From Pseudomonas mandelii (lineage in GTDB: Bacteria; Pseudomonadota; Gammaproteobacteria; Pseudomonadales; Pseudomonadaceae), in the NCBI RefSeq assembly GCF_006438925.1, contig NZ_RCZA01000016.1, forward strand, positions 1 to 64,000: a stretch of 64,000 nt of DNA, given 5' to 3'. A program made the translations under genes and the position numbers. Numbering within the stretch: the stretch's first letter is position 1; each line of letters begins with the position of its first letter. Shown in pieces: positions 1 to 6,941 of this stretch. The notes beneath the pieces were generated by a model. The model worked only from the letters and a program-made list of their open reading frames with translations. It ran no database searches and was not told where the DNA came from.

Positions 1-338
1 TTTCCGGCGGCCGTGGCATGCAGAACGGCGACAACTTCAAACACCTGTACGCCCTGGCTGACAAGCTGGGCGCTGCTGTCGGTGCTTCCCGCGCCGCGGT
101 CGACGCCGGTTTTGTACCCAACGACATGCAGGTCGGTCAGACCGGCAAGATCGTTGCTCCACAGCTGTACATCGCCGTCGGTATCTCCGGCGCGATCCAG
201 CACCTGGCCGGCATGAAAGACTCCAAAGTGATCGTTGCGATCAACAAGGACGAAGAAGCGCCGATCTTCCAGGTGGCCGATTACGGCCTGGTGGCGGACT
301 TGTTCGAAGCCATCCCTGAGTTCGAGAAGCTGGTCTAA
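1..338 (+). CDS. etfA: Electron transfer flavoprotein subunit alpha, C-terminal part
   Basis: Only the last ~111 codons are in the window; the reading frame begins at base 3 and the 5' part lies to the left. ETF-alpha carries FAD and passes electrons from acyl-CoA and other dehydrogenases to ETF:quinone oxidoreductase. The visible part is the FAD-binding C-terminal domain: the S-G-G-R-G entry at the left edge, A-A-V-D-A-G, the Q-x-G-Q-T-G-K motif, then V-A-I-N-K-D-E-E-A-P-I-F and the usual end L-F-E-A-I-P-E-F. The frame ends cleanly and is followed by a strong terminator, so it is the last gene of its operon (etfB expected upstream). Confidence 0.96.
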   Translation, partial: SGGRGMQNGDNFKHLYALADKLGAAVGASRAAVDAGFVPNDMQVGQTGKIVAPQLYIAVGISGAIQHLAGMKDSKVIVAINKDEEAPIFQVADYGLVADLFEAIPEFEKLV

Positions 339-358
339 TCCAGCGGCCTGACTTATAA

Positions 359-389
359 AGAGCCCGACCTTTTGGTCGGGCTTTTTTTT
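359..389 (+). terminator. Rho-independent terminator of etfA
   Basis: A 9-bp GC-rich stem (AGCCCGACC / GGTCGGGCT) with a tetra-loop-sized TTTT spacer, followed by eight T residues, about 20 bp after the etfA stop codon. Confidence 0.93.
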
Positions 390-408
390 GTTCTTCTGTA
401 GGAGCTGT

Positions 409-513
409 GTAGGAGCTGTCGAGTGAAACGAGGCTGCGATCTTTTGATCTTGCTCTTGATACTCAAGTGAACTCGAAAAGATCGCAGCCTCGTTTCACTC
501 GACAGCTCCTACA
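409..513. repeat. Intergenic inverted repeat, TAGGAGCTG family, copy 1
   Basis: Near-perfect palindrome with arms of about 38 nt. The outer arms read TAGGAGCTGTCGAGTGAAAC and continue into AGGCTGCGATCTTTT; the central loop is unique. The same arms recur at 2579-2682, and related copies lie at 11374-11480, 18577-18709 and 58525-58625. A partial extra copy of the tip (TAGGAGCTGTG) sits just left of the element at 398. It behaves like a dispersed non-autonomous intergenic element of fluorescens-group Pseudomonas; no gene is inside. Confidence 0.85.
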
Positions 514-546
514 GGGTATAACCGGGTTTGAGTGGAGAGTGATGCC

Positions 547-1383
547 ATGGATCTGCGCCGCGTTTACGGCTGGTCATTGCTGCTGGGGCTGACGGTATTA
601 CCGGCGCTGTCCATCGCCGCGGGCAAGTGCGAGCGCCTGGTGGTGACCGGCAGCCCGGACGCGCCGCCGTACCTGTGGCAAGACCCGCAACACCCCAAGC
701 ACCTGATCGGCGCCAGTGCTGACCTGTTGCAGCAAGTGGCGGGAGAGCTGGGGATCAAGGTCGAACTGCTTTACGCCGGCAAACGCTCCCAGGCCCTGGA
801 CGAAGTGCGCAGTGGACGAATGGACATGCTGGCAGATGCGTCATTGACGGTCAGTGAGCTGGACACTCTGGATTACATTCATCCTCCGTTGCTGGAAAAC
901 GATTACCTGGTCTGGACCCGTAAAGACTCGGCGGTGGTCTACAACGAAGCGCAGGACCTTCACGGGCATCCCGGCGCGTTGTCGGAAAAGTCTCGTATAA
1001 CCCCTGAATTTGGCACGTTCGCCGAGCAGCAATTGACCCTCATCCGCACGCCTAACCTGACCCAGGCCTTTCAGAAATTGCTGCTGGGCGAGGTGGAATT
1101 TGTCCTGGCCGGTCGTTACTCGGGCGTGGCGGCTGCACAGGCACTTAACCTGTCCAACGACCTGACTGCCCGTCCCCAACCGATCGACAAACCCGGCCTG
1201 TTCCTCGCGGTTTCCCACAACTCCGCCTGCAACGATCCGTGGTTGCGCGGACAGCTGGCCAAAAAGATGACAGAATTGCCCGCGTCCGGACTGACGGAAG
1301 CCGTGCTGCAACGCAATATCGAGCGCTGGAAGGCGCAACTGTCACAACCGCAGCAACAACCTGTCAGTACCCCAAAACAGTAG
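547..1383 (+). CDS. Periplasmic substrate-binding protein, SBP_bac_3 type (orphan)
   Basis: 278-residue exported protein of the amino-acid-type (family 3) solute-binding fold. The ATG at 547 is preceded by GGAG at 534-537; an upstream in-frame GTG at 532 is less likely. Residues 1-25 form a Sec signal peptide (R-R, hydrophobic core, A-A-G). The mature part shows the expected layout: substrate-facing APPYLW near residue 40, ADLLQQVAGELGIKVE, DEVRSGRMDMLADASLT, then a second lobe with LLLGEVEFVLAGRYSG. Two late cysteines occur. No permease or ATPase gene is nearby; the gene instead leads an operon with two envelope lipoproteins, so a sensor-like or enzyme-like role is possible. The C-tail is Gln/Pro rich. 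Ligand unknown. Confidence 0.8.
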   Translation: MDLRRVYGWSLLLGLTVLPALSIAAGKCERLVVTGSPDAPPYLWQDPQHPKHLIGASADLLQQVAGELGIKVELLYAGKRSQALDEVRSGRMDMLADASLTVSELDTLDYIHPPLLENDYLVWTRKDSAVVYNEAQDLHGHPGALSEKSRITPEFGTFAEQQLTLIRTPNLTQAFQKLLLGEVEFVLAGRYSGVAAAQALNLSNDLTARPQPIDKPGLFLAVSHNSACNDPWLRGQLAKKMTELPASGLTEAVLQRNIERWKAQLSQPQQQPVSTPKQ

Positions 1384-1392
1384 GGATTTTTA

Positions 1393-1749
1393 GTGAGTAT
1401 TCGACCTCTTTTCGCTGCCCTGGCCGTTCTGGCTCTGGCGGGTTGTGCAGCCGATCCGGCGCCGAATGAACAAATGCGCCTGACCGAACAGGCACTCGAA
1501 CAGGCTAAGGCAGTAGGTGCCACCGCCGCCGATGTGCCGGAAATGAAACTGGCCGAAGACAAGTTCAACCGCGCCAAGGGCAGCATGAACGACCAATCCT
1601 TCAAGAACGCGCGCATGCGGGCCGAGCAGGCCGAGCTGGACGCGCGTCTGGCCGAAGCCCGGGTTCTGACCCTCAAGAGCGAGGAGCAGTTGAACGTGCT
1701 CAATACCCGCATCACTCGCCTGCGCAAGCAACTGGGAGATGCCCAATGA
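1393..1749 (+). CDS. DUF4398-type lipoprotein
   Basis: 118-residue lipoprotein starting at a GTG 9 bp after the preceding stop. The signal peptide ends in the lipobox LAGC with the acylated Cys at residue 18, followed by A-A-D, so the +2 residue does not force inner-membrane retention. The rest is helical and rich in Ala, Glu, Lys and Arg (E-Q-A-K-A-V-G-A, A-E-D-K-F-N-R-A-K, A-R-M-R-A-E-Q-A-E-L-D-A-R-L-A-E-A), typical of the DUF4398 coiled helical hairpin. The stop overlaps the start of the next gene by four bases (ATGA), indicating translational coupling with the OmpA-family partner. Probably a periplasm-facing outer-membrane lipoprotein; no enzymatic motif seen. Confidence 0.82.
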   Translation: MSIRPLFAALAVLALAGCAADPAPNEQMRLTEQALEQAKAVGATAADVPEMKLAEDKFNRAKGSMNDQSFKNARMRAEQAELDARLAEARVLTLKSEEQLNVLNTRITRLRKQLGDAQ

Positions 1750-2558
1750 GCCTCAAGACCAAAGCCCTTGGCGGTTTGATCCTGACAGGCTGCGCCAGCC
1801 TCTATGGTTGTGCCGGTCAGCACAGCGAGGCCGCGTTGCAACAGGCCAGTACTGACTTCCAGAAGGTCAAGGAAGATTCCAATGTGCTGCGAATCGCGCC
1901 CAAGGACGTGATTCGCGCCGGTGAGTCGCTGGCCCGTGCCGATCGTCTGTCCAGTTACTGGGGCAGTGGACCGGACGTGCTGCATTACGCTTACCTGAGT
2001 GAGCGCTATAGCGAAATCGCGCGCGAACACACCAATCAGCTGCTCAACGAAGAACGTGCGGCGAAGCTCGAACTGGAGCGTCAGCGCCTGCAGCTGGCCC
2101 TGCGCGAATCCAAACTGCTCAGCGTGCAGCAGCAGGGCAAGTGGCTCGAAGAACAGATTGTCGCGTTGGCGACCACCCAGACCGACCGCGGCCTGGTGAT
2201 GACCTTGGGCGACGTGCTGTTCGATACGGGCGAAGCAGAGTTGAAAAACTCGGCGAACCGCGTGGTGTTGAAGATCGTGCAGTTCCTGCAGCTCAACCCC
2301 AAGCGCGTGGTGCGCATCGAAGGCTACGCCGACAGTACCGGCGGCAAACAGGAAAACCTCAAGCTGTCCCGTGACCGTGCGCAATCGGTGGCGGACGTGC
2401 TGATGGATTTGGGTATCGACGATAAACGTATTCAGGTCGAAGGCTACGGTGATGAATATCCGGTCGACGTGAACGCCTCCGAGCGGGGACGTGCACAGAA
2501 CCGCCGGGTAGAAATTGTGTTCTCTGACGAAAAGGGCCAGCTCGGCGCTGCCCGGTAG
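1746..2558 (+). CDS. OmpA-family lipoprotein with N-terminal DUF4398
   Basis: 270 residues. The N-terminus has a signal peptide and two Cys (L-T-G-C-A-S and L-Y-G-C-A-G); the second, near residue 22, is the likelier lipid site. Residues ~30-130 repeat the DUF4398 helical pattern of the gene before it. Residues ~150-265 are an OmpA C-terminal peptidoglycan-binding domain: LGDVLFDTGEAEL, RIEGYADSTG, L-S-x-D-R-A-Q-S-V-A-D-V-L, and GYGDEYPVDVN...RAQNRRVEIV, including the Asp and Arg that hold diaminopimelate. Last gene of the three-gene envelope operon; it presumably links the outer membrane to the cell wall, with the small DUF4398 lipoprotein as a partner. Confidence 0.9.
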   Translation: MSLKTKALGGLILTGCASLYGCAGQHSEAALQQASTDFQKVKEDSNVLRIAPKDVIRAGESLARADRLSSYWGSGPDVLHYAYLSERYSEIAREHTNQLLNEERAAKLELERQRLQLALRESKLLSVQQQGKWLEEQIVALATTQTDRGLVMTLGDVLFDTGEAELKNSANRVVLKIVQFLQLNPKRVVRIEGYADSTGGKQENLKLSRDRAQSVADVLMDLGIDDKRIQVEGYGDEYPVDVNASERGRAQNRRVEIVFSDEKGQLGAAR

Positions 2559-2578
2559 GAGCTAACGCCAGAAGTCCC

Positions 2579-2682
2579 GTAGGAGCTGTCGAGTGAAACG
2601 AGGCTGCGATCTTTTGATCTTTCGCTTGAAACTCAAGTGGACGTGGAAAGATCGCAGCCTCGTTTCACTCGACAGCTCCTAC
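2579..2682. repeat. Intergenic inverted repeat, TAGGAGCTG family, copy 2
   Basis: Same ~38-nt arms as the element at 409-513 (TAGGAGCTGTCGAGTGAAAC...), with a different loop. It sits right after the OmpA-family stop and just before the terminator. An extra partial tip (GCAGCTCCTAC) follows the right arm. Confidence 0.85.
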
Positions 2683-2694
2683 GCAGCTCCTACA

Positions 2695-2726
2695 ACCCGG
2701 CCTGCCCGTCAGCGCCGGGTTTTTTT
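2695..2726 (+). terminator. Rho-independent terminator of the envelope operon
   Basis: Stem ACCCGG / CCGGGT around a 14-nt loop, then a run of seven T. Placed after the palindromic element, about 140 bp past the stop codon of the OmpA-family gene. Confidence 0.75.
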
Positions 2727-2750
2727 ACGCCTGCTAATCAACTCACAAAA

Positions 2751-2781
2751 CAGTACAGTTTTTGCTGACACTGCACTGTAC
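2751..2781. promoter_or_regulatory. Candidate operator upstream of the MocR-type regulator
   Basis: A perfect 7-bp inverted repeat, GTACAGT at 2753-2759 and ACTGTAC at 2775-2781, with centres about 22 bp (two helical turns) apart. A further half-site-like CAGTAC lies at 2806-2811. MocR/GntR proteins commonly bind such paired half sites in front of their own gene. Assignment as the operator is inference from position. Confidence 0.5.
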
Positions 2782-2877
2782 GGTCGACTATTGTGGCAAC
2801 TGTCCCAGTACACTTCTAAACTGTTCCGGTATTGTTTCACACAAGAATAAAATGCCCGTGAAATCGAGTGCTGCGTC

Positions 2878-4317
2878 ATGACCAATCTCTTGCTCTACCA
2901 ACGTATTGCTCAACAACTGGCCGAAGACATCCGCCGTGGCGTCTATCAACCGGGGGAGCGCGTGCCTTCGGTGCGCAAGATGAGCTCGCAGCTCAACGTC
3001 AGCCATGCGACGGTGTTGCAGGCTTACGCCAACCTCGAGGATCAGGGGCTGATCCGCGCCCGGCCGCAGTCCGGTTACTACGTGCACCAGACCCCGGCCC
3101 TGACCGCGCCGACACCGGACATCGCCCGGGTTGAGCGTCCAGGTCTGGTCACTCGCAGCAGCATCATCCAACAAGTTCTGGTCGAATCCCGCCGCGAGGG
3201 TGTGTTTCCCTTGGGCGCGGCGGTACCGAGCGTTGATTATCTTCCGGTGCGGGCGCTGCATCAGCAACTGGCCAAAGTCACCCGTTTCCATAGCCCGCGG
3301 GCGTTCAGCTATATGTTCAGCCCGGGTTTCGAACCGTTGCGCCGACAAGTGGCGATCCGCATGCGCGATGCCGGCGTGGTGGTCGATCCGTCGGAAGTGG
3401 TGATTACCCACGGCTGCGTTGATGCCTTGCAGATGTCCCTGCGAGTGCTGACCCGCCCAGGCGACCTGATCGCCGCCGAGTCGCCGACCTACTACGGTTT
3501 ACTGCAACTGGCTGACCTGCTGGGCCTGAAGGTCATCGAGATTCCGAGCGATCCGGCCACCGGTATGAGCCTCGAAGCTTTGCAGCTGGCGGCCAACCAG
3601 TGGTCGATCAAGGCGTTGGTGCTGACCACCCGTCTGAGCAATCCATTGGGCGGCACCATGCCCGAAGAGCGGCAGAAGCAACTGCTGCGCCTGGCTTCGG
3701 ATTTCGATATCCAGATTGTCGAAGACGATATCTACGGCGAACTGATGTTCGAGCAGGGGCGCACCAAATCACTTAAAGCCTACGATCGGCTGGATCGGGT
3801 GATCTATTGCTCAAGCTTCTCCAAAACCCTGTCGCCGGGCGTGCGGATCGGCTGGATGATTGCCGGCAAGTACCAGCAGGAAATCCAGCGTTTGCAGACC
3901 TTCAGCACCCATTCGGCCTGCAGCGTCACGCAGATGGGCATTGCGGCGTACCTGGAGAACGGTGGTTATGACCGGCATTTACGCTACATCCGTCAGGAGT
4001 ACCGCAAGAACCTCAGCGCTTTCCAGCTGGCGGTGCAGCAGTACTTCCCGGAAGGCACGCAGATGACCCGGCCGACCGGCGGCTTCATTCTGTGGGTCAG
4101 CCTGCCGGGGCGGGTCAACACGCAGGAGCTGCACGTTCGTGCGTTGCAGCAGGGCATCAGTATCGCGCCGGGGCTGATTTTCAGTAACACCGAGCAGTTC
4201 AATCACTGCATTCGGTTGAACTGCGGTACACCCTGGAACCGTGAAGCCGAACGTGCATTGATGACCCTGGGCATGCTCGCCACCCAGCTCTGTCAGGAGA
4301 TGGCCAACGGCTTTTGA
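2878..4317 (+). CDS. MocR-type transcriptional regulator (GntR wHTH fused to aminotransferase fold)
   Basis: 479 residues, the normal MocR length. Residues ~5-72 are a GntR winged helix (YQRIAQQLAEDIRRGVYQPG, VRKMSSQLNVSHATV). After a linker, residues ~100-470 are a fold-type I aminotransferase-like domain with the PLP lysine K316 in SSFSKTLSPGVRIGWM and SNPLG for the N-P-x-G motif. Such proteins use PLP as a ligand cofactor and act on transcription rather than catalysis. It is not next to an obvious target operon, and the paired GTAC half sites upstream suggest autoregulation. Target and effector cannot be told from the sequence. Confidence 0.92.
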   Translation: MTNLLLYQRIAQQLAEDIRRGVYQPGERVPSVRKMSSQLNVSHATVLQAYANLEDQGLIRARPQSGYYVHQTPALTAPTPDIARVERPGLVTRSSIIQQVLVESRREGVFPLGAAVPSVDYLPVRALHQQLAKVTRFHSPRAFSYMFSPGFEPLRRQVAIRMRDAGVVVDPSEVVITHGCVDALQMSLRVLTRPGDLIAAESPTYYGLLQLADLLGLKVIEIPSDPATGMSLEALQLAANQWSIKALVLTTRLSNPLGGTMPEERQKQLLRLASDFDIQIVEDDIYGELMFEQGRTKSLKAYDRLDRVIYCSSFSKTLSPGVRIGWMIAGKYQQEIQRLQTFSTHSACSVTQMGIAAYLENGGYDRHLRYIRQEYRKNLSAFQLAVQQYFPEGTQMTRPTGGFILWVSLPGRVNTQELHVRALQQGISIAPGLIFSNTEQFNHCIRLNCGTPWNREAERALMTLGMLATQLCQEMANGF

Positions 4318-4406
4318 CGGGGCGGGCAGGTTGTTCCTGTCCGTGCTTGTCTTGTTGCGTGCAACAGGCGAGCATATGGCCTCCTGCCGTTTGCGCTGTT
4401 GGGTCC

Positions 4407-4880
4407 ATGAAATCGATTTTCCCCGCCGTTTGGCTATCGCTCTGCCTGCTGATGACCTTCCAGGCGGAAACCGTCATGGCGGCTTCCGTTCAGGAAAAAC
4501 CGACAGCCAGCGCCACGTCGAAAAAGCCGGCTCCCGCTAAAAAAGCCACGCAGGTCAAAAAGAAAGCGGCCCCGGTGAAAAAGCGACCGCCGATTGCCTC
4601 CAAGTCCAAACCCGCCAGTGAGGTCGTGAAAACCAAGCTCCCTTCGGCCGACCTGGATTTGAGCCTGCCCCAAGGCATGGTCGAGGAACTGAAACCGATC
4701 GGTACGGTACCGTTGCCCCGACACGATGCGGTATTGCCACAAATGTTTGGTGACAAGGCCGGCAGCTCTCCATTTCAGCTCAACGGAAGGCTGATCAGCA
4801 ACGAAATGAAGTTGCAACTGCGCAACGACGAGCGCCGCGAAGTCGAAGGCGCCGCCCTGGAATTCGAGTTCAAACGATAA
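4407..4880 (+). CDS. Exported Lys/Ala/Pro-rich small protein, unknown function
   Basis: 157 residues from the ATG at 4407, chosen because it yields a clean signal peptide (MKSIFPAVWLSLCLLMTF..., cleavage near V-M-A-A-S); an earlier in-frame start at 4314 would bury it. Residues ~27-75 form a highly basic low-complexity stretch made of A-K-K, P-A-K-K and V-K-K units, followed by a more ordinary segment (D-L-D-L-S-L-P-Q-G-M-V-E-E-L). No enzyme motif. The basic tract could bind polyanions (LPS, DNA) or be a flexible linker. I do not recognise a named family with confidence. Confidence 0.65.
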   Translation: MKSIFPAVWLSLCLLMTFQAETVMAASVQEKPTASATSKKPAPAKKATQVKKKAAPVKKRPPIASKSKPASEVVKTKLPSADLDLSLPQGMVEELKPIGTVPLPRHDAVLPQMFGDKAGSSPFQLNGRLISNEMKLQLRNDERREVEGAALEFEFKR

Positions 4881-5045
4881 TTCCTTCCTGTCTGTGACCC
4901 GCTGGCCAGACGCTTTGTCGGAGACTGGTCAGTCACGCTCGTTTAAGCGTAAAAAGCCGGGTCCAGGTAATTTTAAACAAGTGTTTTAGCGGTTACTCTG
5001 TGCCCCGTCCTTTAATACATCGCCCGTCGCGAGGAGCTCGTCGTC

Positions 5046-5300
5046 ATGAAATGCCGTGAAGGCTGTGGCGCCTGTTGCATTGCCCCTTCCATCAGTTCAC
5101 CGATTCCCGGCATGCCCAATGGCAAACCCGCCGGAGAACGTTGCGTACAACTCTCTGTCGAAAACCTGTGCAGTATTTTCGGCAATCCCGATCGACCAGC
5201 CGTTTGCTCGGCATTCGAAGCCGACGTCGAAGTCTGCGGAAGCAGCAGCGATGAAGCGATCAAATTGCTGGGTTGGTGGGAGCAAATGACGGCGGCGTGA
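5046..5300 (+). CDS. YkgJ-family cysteine cluster protein
   Basis: 84-residue cytoplasmic protein preceded by a strong GAGGAG. It has the family's metal-binding pattern: C-R-E-G-C-G-A-C-C at residues 3-11, C-V-Q-L near 34, C-S-I-F near 42, R-P-A-V-C-S-A-F near 54, plus a later Cys. The CxxxCxxCC cluster is thought to bind zinc or an iron-sulfur centre; biochemical role unknown. It lies 41 bp ahead of the START-domain gene, so the two may be co-transcribed. Confidence 0.85.
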   Translation: MKCREGCGACCIAPSISSPIPGMPNGKPAGERCVQLSVENLCSIFGNPDRPAVCSAFEADVEVCGSSSDEAIKLLGWWEQMTAA

Positions 5301-5341
5301 TGTGTTCAACGAACGGAACTTCAACAATAAGGAATAAGACT

Positions 5342-5947
5342 ATGGGTTCGCTGCAACGTATGGCTGTGCTGTGTGGTTTGACGGTTTTGCTGGCCACCAC
5401 GGCCGCTCAGGCCGAAGACTGGAAAGTCGCCAAGAACGAAGACGGCATCAAGGTTTCCCTGAGTGAAGTGCCTGGCTCCGATTACAAGGCCTACCAGGGC
5501 GTCACCCTGATGAAGACCACCATGGCCAAACTGCGCGCGTTGCAGGAAGACGTGCCAGGCGCTTGCGCCTGGATTCACGACTGCAAAACCCAGAAATTGC
5601 TCAAGCACGAAGGCGATCAAAACTGGACCTACACCCAGTTCAATACTCCTTGGCCGGTTACCGCGCGTGACTCCGTGTTGCATGTCACCACCATCGAGGG
5701 GGCTGACGGCAGCCTGACCCGCAAACTCGAAGGTGTGCCAAAGTACATTCCTGAAGAAAAAGGCTTTGTGCGGGTTACCAAGGTTGATGGTTTCTGGAAG
5801 TTCGTGCCCAAGGGCGATCAGATCGAAGTGACTTATCAGGTGCACACCGAGCCGGGCGGTAGCATACCGTCGATGGTGGCCAACAAGTTTGTGGTGGATG
5901 CGCCGTTCAATACCTTGAAAGCCCTGAAAGAACGCGCTGAGAAATAA
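5342..5947 (+). CDS. Periplasmic START-domain lipid-binding-fold protein
   Basis: 201 residues from ATG 5342, preceded by AAGGAATAAG. The signal peptide ends around A-A-Q-A-E. The rest is a START/SRPBCC-like domain: EDWKVAKNEDGIKV at the start, the W-I-H-D-C-K and W-P-V-T-A-R-D-S-V motifs typical of bacterial START proteins, and a C-terminal helix (V-D-A-P-F-N-T-L-K-A-L-K-E-R). START folds enclose a hydrophobic cavity for lipids; the ligand here is unknown. An efficient terminator follows. Confidence 0.87.
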   Translation: MGSLQRMAVLCGLTVLLATTAAQAEDWKVAKNEDGIKVSLSEVPGSDYKAYQGVTLMKTTMAKLRALQEDVPGACAWIHDCKTQKLLKHEGDQNWTYTQFNTPWPVTARDSVLHVTTIEGADGSLTRKLEGVPKYIPEEKGFVRVTKVDGFWKFVPKGDQIEVTYQVHTEPGGSIPSMVANKFVVDAPFNTLKALKERAEK

Positions 5948-5960
5948 TTGCTCTTTTGAT

Positions 5961-5990
5961 AAAACGCCCTGACTTGTTTGGGGCGTTTTC
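5961..5990 (+). terminator. Terminator after the START-domain gene
   Basis: AAAACGCCC / GGGGCGTTTT stem-loop beginning 14 bp after the stop codon, with T residues in the 3' arm and beyond. Confidence 0.85.
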
Positions 5991-6017
5991 TATTGGGTAG
6001 GGCGGTTTATTTGATAG

Positions 6018-6697
6018 GGGGGCATATCCGTTTTTTCGGTAATGGCGACTGGCGGTTTCGCTTTTACAGCGAGTCACTTGGAAAAGCCCCAAGTAACCAA
6101 AGGTTTTTGCCCCGCCATTCGGTGCCTCGCCCAGGCTCGGCATGCCCTCACTCCGGCATTGCTCCGGGGGCGGCTACCGCGGCATCCCTGCCGCGGTGCC
6201 CCCTGCGCAATACCTGCGTTCGGCCTCTGGGAAAGGGGCAGGCAGATCAAGATCAAAAGCCAAAGCCCGGCGTTGTACCTGTGGGAGCGAGCCTGCTCGC
6301 GAAAAACGTCCGGACACCGCGTTCATTCAGACAGCACGCGTTATCGTTCACGTCTTTCGCGAGCAGGCTCGCTCCCACAGGGGAATGCGTACGCTTGAAG
6401 AGGCAGGTCGGCCGGTAGGCCGCCTCGTGTGCTTTTGCGGTACTCGCCCCCTCGAGAGGCCGAGTGGAGGTTCTGCGCAGTGGGCAACCCGGCATGGATG
6501 CCGGGTTAGCCGCCCCCGGCCATGGATGGCCGATGGCGGCGGGCCCACGGAGCAGGACCGGAGCGAGGGCATGCGGAGCCTAGGCGAGGCACCGAACGTC
6601 AGGGGCAAGAGCCCTTGGTTACTTGGGGCTTTTCCAAGTGACCCGCCGTAAGGGCGGAACCCTAAGCGGCCGTTACCGCAGAAACGGATATGCCCCC
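6018..6697. repeat. 680-bp imperfect palindromic element
   Basis: The outer ends are inverted copies: GGGGGCATATCCGTTT at the left and AAACGGATATGCCCCC at the right. Matching continues inward with indels, e.g. CACTTGGAAAAGCCCCAAGT against ACTTGGGGCTTTTCCAAGTG, and GGTGCCTCGCC against GGCGAGGCACC. Arms are about 150-180 nt. The middle holds a complete REPIN (6281-6378) and smaller hairpins. Several ORFs of 100-170 codons cross it on both strands, but they follow the palindrome symmetry and lack ribosome sites, so I regard the whole element as non-coding. It resembles long dispersed intergenic repeats of fluorescens-group genomes. Confidence 0.85.
6281..6378. repeat. REPIN nested inside the long palindrome
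   Basis: Two inverted REP units (GTGGGAGCGAGCCTGCTCGC ... GCGAGCAGGCTCGCTCCCAC) around a ~55-nt spacer. REPINs are mobilised in trans by RAYT transposases, none of which is in this window. Confidence 0.92.
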
Positions 6698-6941
6698 GAA
6701 CTAACTGCATTAGGGCAGGGGGACTTTAATTTGTTTCCGAATATGCGTTGCACGAAATTTTCACAAAGCCTCCAAGACAATTCGCCCGCGCCAAACAACC
6801 GGACAGTAATCAATGGCAATGCCGCGGTTGATCGTGCAACATTTGCGCACCGCGCAAGCCCCGGGACCGAGAACTGGCCAACAGAGGGCAAGGCGCAGCT
6901 GTATTTTTGAAACTTCAACTTCCAATGGGTCCTAAAACGAC
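6698..6941 (+). other. Gene-free leader before the LTA-synthase-like gene
   Basis: 244 bp between the long palindrome and the ATG at 6942. I see no ORF with a ribosome site, no RNA gene and no terminator. The ATG itself has no good Shine-Dalgarno. The promoter of the phosphotransferase must lie here, but I could not pick a convincing -35/-10 pair. Confidence 0.5.

Noticed and set aside
5978..6710. Several 80-170 codon frames in the long palindrome
   Set aside because: They mirror each other across the palindrome, lack ribosome sites and vary with repeat structure; treated as non-coding.
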